A program made the translations under genes and the position numbers. The notes under the pieces are model-generated. The model had not been told where the DNA came from. It saw only the letters and a program-made list of their open reading frames with translations, and ran no database searches. A DNA stretch of 64,000 nt, from the NCBI RefSeq assembly GCF_016808335.1, contig NC_053150.1, positions 28,786,030 to 28,850,029 of the forward strand, given 5' to 3'. This document shows positions 1 through 11,794 of this stretch, one piece after another (the stretch's first letter is position 1; each line of letters begins with the position of its first letter). This DNA is from Panicum virgatum. Lineage: Eukaryota; Streptophyta; Magnoliopsida; Poales; Poaceae.

Positions 1-1450
1 CATATACGCCTGTGTATTGGAATTCATCCATGAATATGTTTGGTTATCCCTCATGCTCTTATTTTGATCCTTGGACGCCATGTGGGTCTTTATATCAAGG
101 AGGGTTATCACCAAATTGTTATGCCTATTGATTAATTTCAAAAGCCAAAATATTTAGTTCTTGGAGATGGTTTTTATTCTGGATTTTATATGTCTCTCTA
201 CACTATTTCAGCTATACATATTCTTATGGATGAATTTACTGTGGACGATAATTTGTATCATCCTTGGCAACACATACGGCCGATGAATGTCTTTGATCAT
301 CGTCCTAAAGTGTTAAGCTTCCCGATAAGATATCACTTAATTGTTTTAATGCTCGGGGGGCAAGTTATTAGTAAAATGAGCATTTTTCCCCTATGGATTT
401 GGTACTTTTTTTGGATCGGCTTGAAAGAGTTCTCAAGGCACTGGTGCTGTTTTTGTTTCATCAAATGATGCTATTTTGAGACGTATAGCCGGTTTAAACA
501 TTTTACACCAATATTTAGGCCGAATATGAAGTTTTGTATTCGAGCTAGAAATCTTGTGATCCATAGGTGTGAAATAGGCAAAAGCGTTTGGTGATTCAAT
601 ATTGATAGGTGCAGCAAGTACTTAAGCTGAACTGATGCTTATTTGGATCACAAAAGGATTATCATGAGAATGTCTAGATGTGATATCTTGCTTTGATGAA
701 TTTGTCATTTACCATATACCTAGACATGTTGATAATGGAGCAAATAGTTTGACACATCAAACATCTGGCTATATGATTAGAAAAGATCAATTTCATATCA
801 AAAGGCTGATGTTTGTTGATACCAACATGCACTCTCTGGACAAACCGGTCCAACCGGTTTTTGAGACCGGTCTGACCGGATTCCATGACCGGTCTGACCG
901 CTTGTGGAACCGGTTTAACCAATTTTTCCTATGGAAAACACTAAGTCGGCTATGGTGGCCCAAAATCATAATGCAGCCGAAGTTAGTGTTTGGAGAAAAT
1001 CTTTTATTGATTATCTACAGAGTTCTAGTTGTATAAAAGTTTGGCATTTTACATTCAATTATATTTTGATGATGAGTTATGCCATCAAGATGCTGAAGGT
1101 GTTATGTTGGGTTACTTTATGCTAAGTCGAGGAGCATTGCAAAGACCGATTGTTTTCATAATGATTTGGTCGATTTAGGCATATGTGGTGAAGATGGTTC
1201 TAGCCATTGCATCAAGTATTCATAGCCGAGGTGGTGTGTACTCGGGCTTGTATCTCACTCATCATGTGCAAATCAAAACAGCAAAGATGATATTGTTATC
1301 CTGGTTAGTACCAAGTAACATGGCCGATGAAGTTTTATTGGTTTTAGAATAAAAACATAGATGATGTACTAGTATTATTCATCGGTCTTCTATGATTTTG
1401 GCCAAAACGTTTCTTGGTACGCAAACTTTACCAAGAAACAGGGGGGCATG
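1..1450 (+). pseudogene. Decayed Ty3/Gypsy internal region (RNase H to integrase linker), 3' part
   Basis: This is the 3' internal part of an old LTR retrotransposon that enters the window from the left. Around 700-800 a plus-strand reading contains IPRHVDNGANSLTHQTSGY, which resembles the end of the RNase H domain of Tat-type Gypsy elements (pattern PR..N..AN.L...ASGY). Around 1066-1125, in another frame, FDDELCHQDAEGVMLGYF resembles the stretch between RNase H and integrase. Stops and frameshifts separate the pieces, so no protein is made. A cluster of ACCGGTCTGACCGG repeats lies at 838-915. A G-rich tract at 1437-1450 directly precedes the LTR and fits a polypurine tract. The first ~600 bases show no recognisable domain. 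Assignment to Gypsy is fairly sure; the lineage is an inference. Confidence 0.6.
1437..1450 (+). other. Polypurine tract of the outermost Gypsy element
   Basis: A purine run with six consecutive G residues ends immediately before the TGTTGACACTC start of the LTR at 1451. This is the expected position of the plus-strand primer and fixes the element's orientation as plus. Confidence 0.6.
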
Positions 1451-1802
1451 TGTTGACACTCAAAATTGGCATGACCTGAAGTAGACAAGACAAAGGCCAA
1501 AATAGCCAATTTAATATTAACTCTTATTATTTTGCAAGTTTGGCATATATGACCATTGTGCAGGATATCGAGATCGTTTTGGGATATTCTGGATATGATT
1601 TCATCAATGAGACAAAGATGGGCATAAAAAGGCATCAAGATGAGGTCAAATCATGGGTTTTAATGAACCAAGACGAAGCCCTCATCGAGACGATCAAAAC
1701 AGACATATGGATCGCCTAATTCGGAGTCCGGGTGTAGGAGTTATGGCGCCAGGAAGTTCGCCTATCTGGGCAAAACCGGTCTGACCGGATTTGGGGACCG
1801 GT
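1451..1802 (+). repeat. 3' LTR of the outermost Gypsy element, left part
   Basis: The LTR begins TGTTGACACTC right after the polypurine tract. It is interrupted at 1802 by the nested Copia-type element and resumes at 23780. The two parts give an LTR of about 1.0 kb whose ends mirror each other (TGTTGA...TCAACA). The flank contains the ACCGGTCTGACCGG motif, which continues on the other side of the insertion, as expected if the two parts were once contiguous. Confidence 0.7.
1798..1802. repeat. TSD, left copy (CCGGT)
   Basis: Five bases directly before the TGTAGGG start of the left LTR. The right copy at 23775-23779 reads CCAGT, one substitution away. Fusing the flanks recreates the ACCGGTCTGACCGG motif of the host LTR. 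Confidence 0.75.
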
Positions 1803-3926
1803 TGTAGGGTCGAGATGGCGGACTAGAGTGGGGTGAATAGTCCTTTCTAAAACTAATTGCGCCGGCTAACCGAAACTTATGCGGAATTAAAACTATTCGC
1901 TTAGCCAAGACTTCACCCCTCTAACTATGACTCTAAGGCACCTCCAAAAAGATCCTACACAAAGCAAATGGAGTGCCAAGCTAGTAAGAGCTATCCTAAC
2001 AATTCTAATGCCAAGTCACACAAGCCTAAGCACTAGTACTTCACAAACCAGGGGAGCTCCTACACAATTCTAATGAGCAAAAGCACAAAACCAAACCTAA
2101 GCTCACTAGATGCTCAAGGACAAGGATACACAATCCAAATCCAAGAGCTCAACTTGCTTAGCTACACAATCTAAGCACGAGCAACTAATTAAGCTACACA
2201 AGCTAACTAGTTACACTAGGATATCTACTTCTAGCTACACAAGCAAGAATATGATTAGCAAGCTACACAAGCTAACTAATCACTAGAGAGCAACTACACA
2301 AGCACAAGATATAGATGAATGTAAATACAAGGCTTATGATTTGGAGAATGCATACCACCGAGAAGAGTAGACAAGATTGACACGGTGATTTTTATCCCGA
2401 GGTTCACTTGGTTGCCACCAAGCTAATCCCCATTGAGACAAGCTCCAAGGTTGCCGCCGATCCTCTTGCTAGTGGTGACTCTCAAGTCACACTCTCCCAC
2501 GTGGAGTGCTCACACCGAGCTCTAGCACATGATCCGGCCGGACCACTTGTTGCTCTTCACGTCTCGCTCAACTAGAGTTGCTCTTCGCGGCTCCCGCGGG
2601 GTGAGCACAATACCCCTCACAATCTCTTCTCCGGAGCACCGCACAATCTTTTTGCGGGCTTCAACGGAGCCTCTTGCCACCAAGCCGTCTAGGAGGTGGC
2701 AACCTCTAAGAGTAACAAGCACACCGGCTTGCAACACGATCACCTAGTGCCACTCGATGCAATCTCTCAAAGCATTCGCACTAGAATCGCTCTATCTCTC
2801 GATCAGATGATTACTATCAAGTTAGAGTGAGTAGAGGGCTCTCAAGCACTCTCACACATGGACACCAAGTCCCCAAGGTGCTCAGCAACCTCAAATGGCC
2901 GGCCACACCCTCTATTTATTGGGGGAGGACCCAAACTAGCCGTTACACTCAAATCCTGTGAAAATAGAGTTTTCGCAGATTGTCTGCCTCACAGAGACCG
3001 GACCGTCCGCCATTCAAAACCAACGGCTAGAACTGCAATGATTATGTGTCAGAGTCGACCGTTAGAGCCCTGGGCGGACTGTCCGCATCCCTGGGGCAGA
3101 CCGTCCGCGGATCAAAACTTCGAACCAACCGATTTGCAAACGTCTCTGACTAAATCTGGAAGTGACCGGCGGACTGTCCGCTCGCCAGGGGCGGACCGTC
3201 CGCCGTTCAAAAAGTGAGCACACATAGAAACCGCAGTGTTTCTATCCCAAATTTTCAGTAGGAGGCGGACCGTCCACCCCGAAGGGCCGGACTGTCCGCA
3301 GTACAATTTGGACACCCAAGACAGAACTACCAAGTTTCTGCGCTCGTTTCAGCTTTTAAAGGCGGACCATCTGCCCCCATGGACCGGACGGTCCGGAGTT
3401 CATTTTGGACCACCAACAGAGCTAAAAATGGTTCTGTTCAAGCTCATCCGAGATAACGGCGGACCGTCCGACCCCCATGAGCGGACCGTCCGCAGGTCTA
3501 TTTCCAGCAAAAATGAACCTCGGTAAAACGGCCATAACTCTTAGCTCCGATGTCCAAATTTGATGATCTTAGACTCTATGGAAAGCTTATTCAGAGGGCT
3601 ACACAACCCAACTGAATATTTGATCCAAAACACAATGGATCAAAGCCTTGACTTGTCCTTCTCCATTGCAACCGGTCCATCAAGCCAAGCCTTGTCTTGA
3701 TCTTCTCCACTTTGGTCACATAACTCCAGGTCATGTCTCATATGCAATGAGTTCCTCCATCACACTATATGAGCATAGCATCAACCCTTAGCCATTTCTC
3801 CTCCATGGCACATGTCGCTCATACTAGTGTCTTTGTGTGGATTAATCTCCTGTGTATCTCGACATAAACACTTATTAGTCCACCTAAGTTGTCACTCAAT
3901 TACCAAAACTAAACAAGGGCCTTTCA
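1803..3926 (-). repeat. 3' LTR of the gag-only element (620-bp internal deletion)
   Basis: On the plus strand it runs TGTAGGGTCGAG...GGGCCTTTCA. It is collinear with 21030-23774 but 621 bp shorter. The missing block corresponds to about 22868-23487 of the other copy, and the junction near 3640 falls at CAAAG, present at both ends of the missing block. The TATA-like site of the other LTR (CTATAAATAG on the minus strand) is altered here. It contains an array of GCGGACCGTCCGC motifs (about 2965-3505). Confidence 0.88.
2965..3505. repeat. Array of GCGGACCGTCCGC palindromic motifs (LTR copy 1)
   Basis: The near-palindrome CGGACCGTCCG and variants (CGGACTGTCCG, CGGACCATCTG) recur about every 30-60 bases, often in pairs around 10-16 bases of spacer. 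The same array is present in the partner LTR and a smaller one in the internal region at about 6030-6310. Confidence 0.8.
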
Positions 3927-3940
3927 ATCTCCCTCTTTTT
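3927..3940 (-). other. Polypurine tract of the gag-only element
   Basis: The minus strand reads AAAAAGAGGGAGAT immediately before the LTR start TGAAAGGCCC. A very similar tract precedes the LTR of the second gag-only remnant at 34951-34966. Confidence 0.75.
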
Positions 3941-6884
3941 GGTAATTGATGAAAATTCTATAAAGATATAGAAATTAAGCATATTCCAAGCTAGCACTTC
4001 ACACACATGTAAATAACTAACTTGGTTTGGATTTTATGTTTCTTATCCACCATTAAAACCACTTGTAAAAGATTGGACAAGCACCATAAAAATCCGACTT
4101 GGTAGTGATAACTCCCCCTACATGTGTGCTCAAGAGATTTGGTTTTAAACTCACACACATGCATAAATATGAAATTTGTGGGATTGTTATCACTACTAAG
4201 TGATGCTAAGGTATATAGGATAAACCTTTGAAGCGTGATACCAATTTGAGTTGCATCCTTAAAGTTCATTCCTTAGCATCAATGAGTAACTAGACATTCA
4301 TCAAAAACTCAAGATACCTCATGAGATCAACAATATTAGCAAGGCTCTTGATTCACTTGTAAAAAAATGTCTAGCTACAATCTATACATGCTAGTTATCA
4401 AATCATCAATCAAGTTCTATGATTAGCATACATCACACACAAGCAATGCATATATAAATTTTAAAACTTATGCAAATGCAAGCAAGCACATGAATATGCA
4501 CATATTAAATGCAAACAACCAAGTTCATGAGCTTCCTCCCCCTACTTGTGTTCTCCTCTTGTCCAAGAATATTGATCCTCCTCAATATTGCTCCTCTTGA
4601 TCCATGTCCATGATCGCACTCTCATCTCATCTCCCCCTTTGTCATCCAAGGATAATTCATATCTTGTTTCATTCCTCTCCCCCTTTGTCATCAATGACCA
4701 TAAAAAGGGCCGAAACCACATGAAATTGTCCATGTGAAGATCAATGGCTACCACTTGAAGTTGTACCACTTGTACTTGTAGGGTTACCACTTGAATACCC
4801 CTTGTAGGCAATCATATGAAGCGCTTGTGGTTTGATACAAAAAGTTGGAATTGGGTAGATGGTTGAGTCTTGAATCTTCATTTTTGATGGACACTTTCAA
4901 GTTGATTGGAATTGACACCACTTGTAACAATAACATATGGAAGCATAAAGACCACCTTGAAATGCCACATGTAGGACACTAGTAGGATTTTTGACCTTGA
5001 TACCTTGTAGTGGGGCTCCTCCCCCTATGTCAAAGTGTTTGTCAATCTACTTGAATTTTGAGCTCTTCTTGATGAGGGTAGCTTTCTTGATTTGAATTGA
5101 TCACTTAAAGTTGAGGATCACTTGTGGAACCACCATTATTGCACTAGATCTAATTGAATGAATACCACTTGTATGACCATGTATATCACTTGTAGAGATA
5201 CAATGATATACCTTTTGTTGAATCTAGTATCACTTGTAAAATCATGATAGACCACTTTGTTGAATTTGACATTGATAATCAATTCTTGAACTAGATTGTT
5301 TCCATGAGCTTCTTTCTCTTTGACTTGATCTAGACTACTTGCCTAAATAATTCAACTCGGTTTGAACCAATGACAAGCTTCTTCACACCTCATTCTAAGG
5401 GTTATCTTGACAATGTTGAGTTAAACACTTGAAACCTCATTTTCTAGATCAACTACTTGGGTTTACTAGCTCATGAACATGTCATATGTTATCACTAGAT
5501 CATATCAAACATAGAAGCAATAGTGGCATCATAAAACATTTAAAATTATTTTATTTTTCATGAATGATCACTATATATGACTATATGCACTAATCATGTC
5601 CTTAGCATAGTATGAATGCATATGTCAAGCAATTTCACCTTGCTATGTTGGAGTAGAGGATAGTCATTAGATTCCAATTTAGTTCTCCAACTAGCATCAT
5701 GAAGTCCAATTATAATAGCTTGGTGAAGACAAAGAATGCCAATATGAGTACCATACTTTCACCCCTATGAATTGAGAATTATTTATGATCAAGTGCACTA
5801 TCTTGTTGGGGTTGGCTTGCTTCTTCTTTTTGATCTTTGCTTGCTTGAGAGAATACCATTTGAATATCACTTGAATTATCATGAATATCTCTCTATTTGG
5901 ATGTTGCTTTCTTTTCTTGATCAACCCATTAGATGGCTTCAACTAAGCATCTCTTTGATGTCCTTTAGATAACCACTTTCTTGGAACACATGCATAAAAG
6001 CCTTCGGCTTCCTGGGCCTGCTAGAAATCCGCTGTGGCAGACTGTCTGCAGTCCCCTAGCGGACCGTCCACAAGTGCCCTGTTGGCACCTTTTGTTCCAC
6101 TTACTGCACATCGGAGTAACCGATGCTTATCGGATTGACTGACGCCAGTCGCGGACCGTCCGCGTGACCTAGGCGGACTGTCCGAACCCATGCGGACCGT
6201 CCGCAGATATGGAATGGACCGTCCTCCTTACATTTCAGCTGCCAACACCGTTTCTGCAGAGCCTCTGACTAAAATCCTTCACACTTTCGGATTGTCCGCC
6301 TCTTACCCGCAGACTGTCCGCATTACACTTTCCAGACAGCCCAGAATTCCAGTGAAAGTCCTCGAGTTAAATTTGAATTTGGGATTATTGCTCATAAATA
6401 CTTCCAAAAATTACAAAATCAGCATGAATATCATTCATTAAGCAATAAAAACATGTTGTATCAAGAAATTTTAATAAAACACGCAAGATCATTGTAAAAT
6501 CAAAAGTAGCTCAAAAATACACAAAAAAATGCTAGAAATACAAACCAAAAGATGCATAAGAAAACCAAATAGTACATGCACTAGATTTCAAGCCACATTT
6601 GTGAAGTCAATGACACTTGGCTCATTTCTCAATTTGCAAAATGATTTTTCATCCAAAAGCAAAGTTTAACACAAATAAGTTTGCAAGCCATCAAATATTT
6701 TCAATGAATCACCCACAACATGATAATTGCACTTGTATGTTGAAAGCACTTTGGACTTCATAAGCTTGTCATGGCATTGGGTTGTATATATGCAAAAAAC
6801 TTCAATTCCTTAATTCAATTATAAGATCAAAAATATGAATTTTATTTGAATCAAGCCTCCAATGCCTTTGGTACCTACACACAT
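3941..6884 (-). other. Pol-less non-coding internal region of the gag-only element
   Basis: About 2.9 kb between the polypurine tract and the gag stop holds no long reading frame and no trace of protease, integrase, reverse transcriptase or RNase H motifs on either strand. Between about 4740 and 5260 the word CACTTGTA and near variants (ACCACTTGTA, ATCACTTGTA, CACTTGAA) recur roughly ten times. The palindromic cluster at 6030-6310 also lies here. The rest is AT-rich without visible structure. Confidence 0.7.
6030..6310. repeat. Internal cluster of the same palindromic motif
   Basis: At least seven CGGACCGTCC/CGGACTGTCC-type motifs lie in the non-coding internal region between the gag stop and the polypurine tract of the gag-only element, outside its LTRs. 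Confidence 0.7.
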
Positions 6885-8314
6885 TCATCCACGTTTTGAT
6901 GGTACCCAAACTAGGTTGGGTCCTCTCAAGTTATGAGCAACATACTTTGGCAATGCCTTAGTATGAATAGTGGGATGTTTTGCAATAGTAGCAAATGAGG
7001 TACCATTACCATCCTTTCTAAACATAATATTTGCATCAATTGAAATAGGCTTAGAATTGTTACATAAGGGACATGAATAAGCCATGTGTCCCCTTTCCCA
7101 GCATAAGTAGCATCTTCTCTTTTGTTGAGCCTTTTCTTCCTTACTCATTTGATGTTTCTCATTGCCTTGCTTCTCATTGTTTGCTTGAGCCTTCTTCTCA
7201 AGCTTGTTTGGGCAACCCGAAGCTAGGTGACCCAATATTGCACAACTATAGCACTTGATGTGAGCATGTGGATTCTTCTCTTGAATCTTGTTCTTGCTCA
7301 ACATCTTGGCATCTTGAATATGAGTTGGATGCCATGCTCTTGCTTTGTCACCCCTTCTTGTTCTCTTTTTCATCATCTTCAAGTCATCAACTTGATCATC
7401 ATGGTTGCTCTTGACTTGAGGTTGGGGTGCCTTCTCTTGCTCAACTTGTGGCTTTGATTGAGGTTCTTGTTGCTTCACCAATTGCTTGGTTGGGCATATT
7501 GAGGTGAGGTGACCCCAAGTGCGGCACTTGAAGCATTTGATATGTTTAAGCTTCTCTTCTTCCTTCTTCAACTTGAGCTTTTCTTTGTTGGGGCAACCAT
7601 TTGCAAGATGTCCCATATCATGGCATTGAAAGCACATGAAATGAGATAGCTTCATTTCTTCTTGCTTCTTCATCTTCCTATTATATTTATTCTTGCCCCA
7701 TTTCTTGCCTTTGGCTTTGCTCTTGTTGGAACCAATGCCACTCATGTCACCGAAGCTTCTTAGATTTTTGATTATGCTTTCAAGGGTAGCTTTTGATTTT
7801 GTCCACCTCTCTATCTTGTTGCTCAAATACTTCACTTCATTTTTAAGTTCATTGTTCTGCTCCAATAGTTTAGTCTCACAAGACATAGAAGTAGTACAAG
7901 CATCTAATTGTGAAGAACATGGCATAGATAATAGATCATCACATGAAGTGGATGCATGCTTCTTGCCTACATCACAAGGGTTAGCAATATTTTGCAATTG
8001 ATCCTTTGACCCATGTGATGAGCTCTCACTAGTTTTAATTCTTTTACTAGAAAATTTGTTAGTGAGTAAAGCATGGTCTAGTACCAAATTCTCATGAGCA
8101 ACACTAAGCTCCTCATGAGTTAATTTTAGCTCCTCATGTGAACAACTTATGACATAAAGTAGATGCTTTTGTTGTTCACATATGTCTTTGAGAAAAGAGT
8201 TTTCTTTTTCAAATTTGATTGTTTTGGCTAACACTACCTCAAATAATTTAGTCAAACTAGCATATCTACTCAAGAGCTCATCATATGAATTAAGATTAAT
8301 CACATTACAATTTG
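6885..8314 (-). CDS. Retrotransposon Gag, C-terminal part with four CCHC zinc knuckles (split gene)
   Basis: Continuation of the gag gene interrupted at 20367/8320. It opens with a long coiled-coil-like, Glu/Lys/Leu-rich region. Four CCHC knuckles (C-x2-C-x4-H-x4-C) follow: CFQCHDMGHLANGC, CFKCRTWGHLTSIC, CYSCAILGHLASGC and CYLCWERGHMAYSC, separated by Lys/Gln-rich spacers. Most plant Copia Gags carry one knuckle, so four is unusual and suggests tandem growth of the RNA-binding part. The protein ends GPNLVWVPSKRG and stops at 6885; the separate remnant at 33400-33669 ends in the similar GPQMVWVPKDT. The reading frame is open throughout. Nothing downstream encodes Pol, so mobilisation would need helper enzymes. 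Confidence 0.85.
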
Positions 8315-8319
8315 ATATC
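8315..8319. repeat. TSD ATATC, left copy
   Basis: Identical to 20368-20372 and immediately outside the Gypsy LTR. Its duplication splits the gag gene of the surrounding element. Confidence 0.93.
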
Positions 8320-11300
8320 TGTAACACCCGGTTTATAAAAGAACATAAACCGAGCAATCATATACGTGCCAGGATCAAGTCACACGTATATACAACAGAA
8401 TGAACAGTATATCATAGCACATATCACGTAAAAAGACATAATAAAGCGAATACGAATGTTATTTATTACAATAATGACATAAATGTCTGATACAGCGGAA
8501 GCGAAGTACAAAATACGAATAAAGCTCTCCGAAGCTGAAGCAGGGCGCCACAGGGACGTCGACTGGGAGACGAAGCACCTAGAAGTCCTCGTAGTCCTGG
8601 TAGCGCTGGACGAACTCCCTCGTGTCGGCAGGAACTGAGCAGCAGTAGCGTAGCCAAGAGGAAAAAGTAGAGAAGAGGCAAGAGTGAGTACACAACTTGT
8701 ACTCAACAAGTATAACACAAACTATGAGGCTCTAGGCTGGCTGACTCAACTGCATTAGCTTTTAAGTGTTGGCAAATTTTTATTAAAGCTATTTACTACT
8801 AGTTGATGAATTACCATTAACCCAGTTACATAGTAATTAATCAGAATTAATTATGAAACTACTGAGGACCAAACCAAAACCAAACCGCCAAGGTAACCCC
8901 GAGAAGCACCTCCCTCGTCGGAAGGAGATAACTTCACTAATCAAAAGGAGGATCTGGGCCGCTCATAACCGTGAGCACGGCTAGTATACCAGTTTTACAC
9001 TCTGCAGAGGTTGCACATCTTTACCCACAAGTCGTGAGCTACGCCAGTTGTTCATCACACTTCCTTAGGTGAGATGGCCAGCGACTCACTACGAGGCCTT
9101 TAAAAAGAATCTCGTTGGTAAGGCGTAACCGCGAGAGATAGGTCGGCGACGATGGGGCCCACCTCCGGGGGTACAAGCACAGGAGCGCAATCCAAGCACA
9201 GACCAAGCCGGAGGAGCAGGGACCATTGAAGCTTACTACTCTTGCCCCGCAGGTAAGTTACTCCAAACCAAAAAGATCTAGTTATTACGCCAAGTCTATC
9301 CCATTCTAGCCTTGTGGTAGCGCTGTTGTCCCAGGTTGTCGCTCTATGAACCGGTCCTTATGGAGAGTGGCCAACCAAGCACTAAGCACCGTGCTGGCCC
9401 CCTAAACCATGTTTCTAAAAAAAACATCTTTTAACGAGAAGTGAGCCACTCAAGCCACACAGAGTGCCACTCTCAGAATTAAGTTCAAGTAAAACATTAA
9501 TCAATTTAATTAAAAAGGACCAGAGTGTGTTATAGCGCAGCAACCTAGCACAACTAACCAAAATGCAACCCAAAGGTATATATAAAGGATATAAACTGGC
9601 TAGGAAATCCTTAAAGGCATACAGTATTAAAATGCAGTATGAAATTGTATTTAAAGTGATAGGTTGTTCATGTTATACTTGCCTTCCTCGTACTGCTCCT
9701 GCTGCTGCTCAAACTGATCCGAAGTCGGCTGCTCCGGGTACTGGTACTGGGGCTCCTCAGAAGGATCAACGTCTACTCACGAACACATGGCCAAAACAAT
9801 GCACAATAATAAGCATACAAGCAAACATTAACAAAAACTATGAAACAGTACATCAATACATAAAAACAGCACACTAAACTAGTCTAGTGCTGTTCTACGC
9901 GTTACAACGATCGCGTGGATATAAAGAACGCTAAAAACGGAGCTAAAACGCATTTTCTGGGCTAAAAACAAGTTCTAGGGGCTTATTTGTAAGAAAACTG
10001 AAGTTCCAGGGGCTTTTCTGCTAAAACCGAGGACTAAAACGCAAAAACCAGAAAGATCCGAGGGCCAACGCGTAAAAAGACCCTAACTGGACGGCGGGTT
10101 CTATTTCCAAAGAGCTCAGGGGGCTAAGTGATAAAACCTGGACCTAAACCTAATTATTTATCAACAGGCTTGGACCGCGGGTTGATTAGAGAAAAACTCA
10201 GGGGCTCTTTAGAAAGAAAACCAGGCCGAACCGGTATCTAAAGATGTCAGCCGTCAGATCTGGATCTTGTGGTTCGGACCAAAGGGGTAACCTGATCTAA
10301 TCCTAAGCGTCCAAGGCAGATCGGGCGGCTGGGATTCAATTAGCGCGATGGGGCGGCGGTGCTCGCCCGCCGGCGACAAATCCGCGGCGGCGCTTCACCA
10401 GGGCTCGACGGAGCTCGCTAATCCGGCTTCCAAGGGTCGATTCGGTCAGGATTTGGGGTCAGGGAGGGTATACGCGATGTGCGTTGCCCACCTGGGGGAT
10501 TATTTGGGCCCGGGGAGACTCAGAGCACTGAGTTCGGCGGTCATGGCGGATCTAGGCGGCGAGGCCTCACCGGCGAGTGGCGTCCTAGGGGCTAACGGGT
10601 CTACGGCCATCCATACTAGCGCAAAAAGACCAGGGAGGCGAGCTGGTGCTTACCGAGCCCTGGAAACGGGAGGAGCGCCGGTGTAGCGTGGTCGACGGCG
10701 GGGTTCAGGCGGCAGGGCGTGGCGGAGCTCGCGGGGCGTGGCGACGGGGTTGACGCAGGGCTTGGGGTAGAGGCAGCGGGCTCGGGGAAGTTCGTGGCCT
10801 CCGAGCAGAGTTCTCCCGGTGGCTTGCCGTGGTTGGGGCGTCGGGGAGCGCCGGGAACGCGGCGGCGGGGCTCCTGCTCTGACTCCGGGGTGCGGCGGCG
10901 CGACTCCGAGCGGCTGCGAGGGTTGGGGAGGAGGCGTGAGGGAAAGAGAGGCGCAGGGATGCGGGCCAATTAAAGGGGGGGGGCCGGCGGGGATCTTGGA
11001 GGTGCGCGCCCGACGTGATCCCGGCGGGGATTGCGGCGCGGTCGTTGCAGCGCGGGGGAAAACGGGGAAGGCGGAGCTGACGGGTGGGGCCACGGCGTCA
11101 GCGGCTCACGGCGACGCGAGCGACGCGCAGGCGCGAGCGGGGTGCCGCTGGCGGGTGGGACCGGCAGGTCGGGCGGGCGACGCGCGCGCGGCGCTGCGCG
11201 GGGCGAGTGCGGGGGGGGGGGCGCTGGCAGGCGGGGCCCTGGCCGAGCTGGGCCGGAGCGCTGCGCGGGATGGGCCGGGGTGGAGCGGGGCCAAGCGGCG

Positions 11301-11759
11301 CTGGGCTGGGCGCGGGGTCTGCGGGATTTTGGGCCGGGGGAGTGGCACCGCTGGGCTTCGGCGCGCCACGGGCCGAGCGAACTGGGCCGCGGGGAGAGTG
11401 GGCCGGAGGAGAGGGTTGGACTGGGCCGAGTGGGAAGAGGGAGATGGGATGGGCCGCGTGCCAGGCTGGGTGTTGGGTTTTGGGTTTGTTTTCTATTTTC
11501 CTTCCTATTTCTATTTCTCTCCTTTCTAAATCTAATTCAAACATAGTTTGAATTCAAATTTGAATTTGAATTCAAACCACACTCAATTAAAATTATGCAC
11601 CAGCATGAATGCAACAAAAATTTAAACCTATGATGGATTTTAATTAATTAGGAACAAAAATTAGATTAAATGCCAACTAAACACAATAAACCTTAGAAAA
11701 TTTAACTAAAGCCAATTAAATTTATTGATAAATACTGAAATTTAAATTAGGGTGTTACA
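8320..11759 (-). repeat. 3' LTR of the nested Gypsy element
   Basis: 3440 bp, matching 16932-20367 along its whole length. The outer parts are AT-rich; the middle (about 10330-11460) is a GC-rich block with CpG-dense sequence. G runs near 10975 (9 G) and 11210 (11 G) are longer than in the other LTR (8 and 8), which accounts for the whole 4-bp length difference. The many long open frames in the GC-rich block appear in several frames on both strands, as expected from composition, and are not called genes. Confidence 0.95.
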
Positions 11760-11775
11760 TACCCTACCCCCTTAA
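11760..11775 (-). other. Polypurine tract of the nested Gypsy element
   Basis: The minus strand reads TTAAGGGGGTAGGGTA directly before the LTR start TGTAACACCC. A short inverted repeat (TCTCG...CGAGA) follows at about 11781-11793, between the tract and the pol stop codon. Confidence 0.85.
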
Positions 11776-11794
11776 AGAAATCTCGTCCCGAGAT

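Noticed and set aside
2522..2747. Frames of 72-73 codons duplicated at 21749-21974
   Set aside because: They are simply the two LTR copies of the gag-only element, open on both strands with no recognisable domain.
2965..3505. CRISPR-like regularly spaced repeats
   Set aside because: The units are degenerate, spacing is irregular, they lie in the LTRs of a plant retrotransposon, and there are no cas genes. A eukaryotic genome rules it out.
8380..8718. 112-codon minus-strand frame in the Gypsy LTR, duplicated at 16992-17330
   Set aside because: It is present in both LTRs by duplication, is not linked to gag, and has no recognisable domain. The hydrophobic segments are not enough to call a gene.
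10330..11550. Long open frames on both strands in the GC-rich middle of the Gypsy LTR (also 18940-20160), up to 236 codons
   Set aside because: Several overlapping frames in several phases are open at once, they have low-complexity Ala/Gly/Arg/Pro composition and no domain, and the region is LTR. The openness is explained by GC-rich composition.
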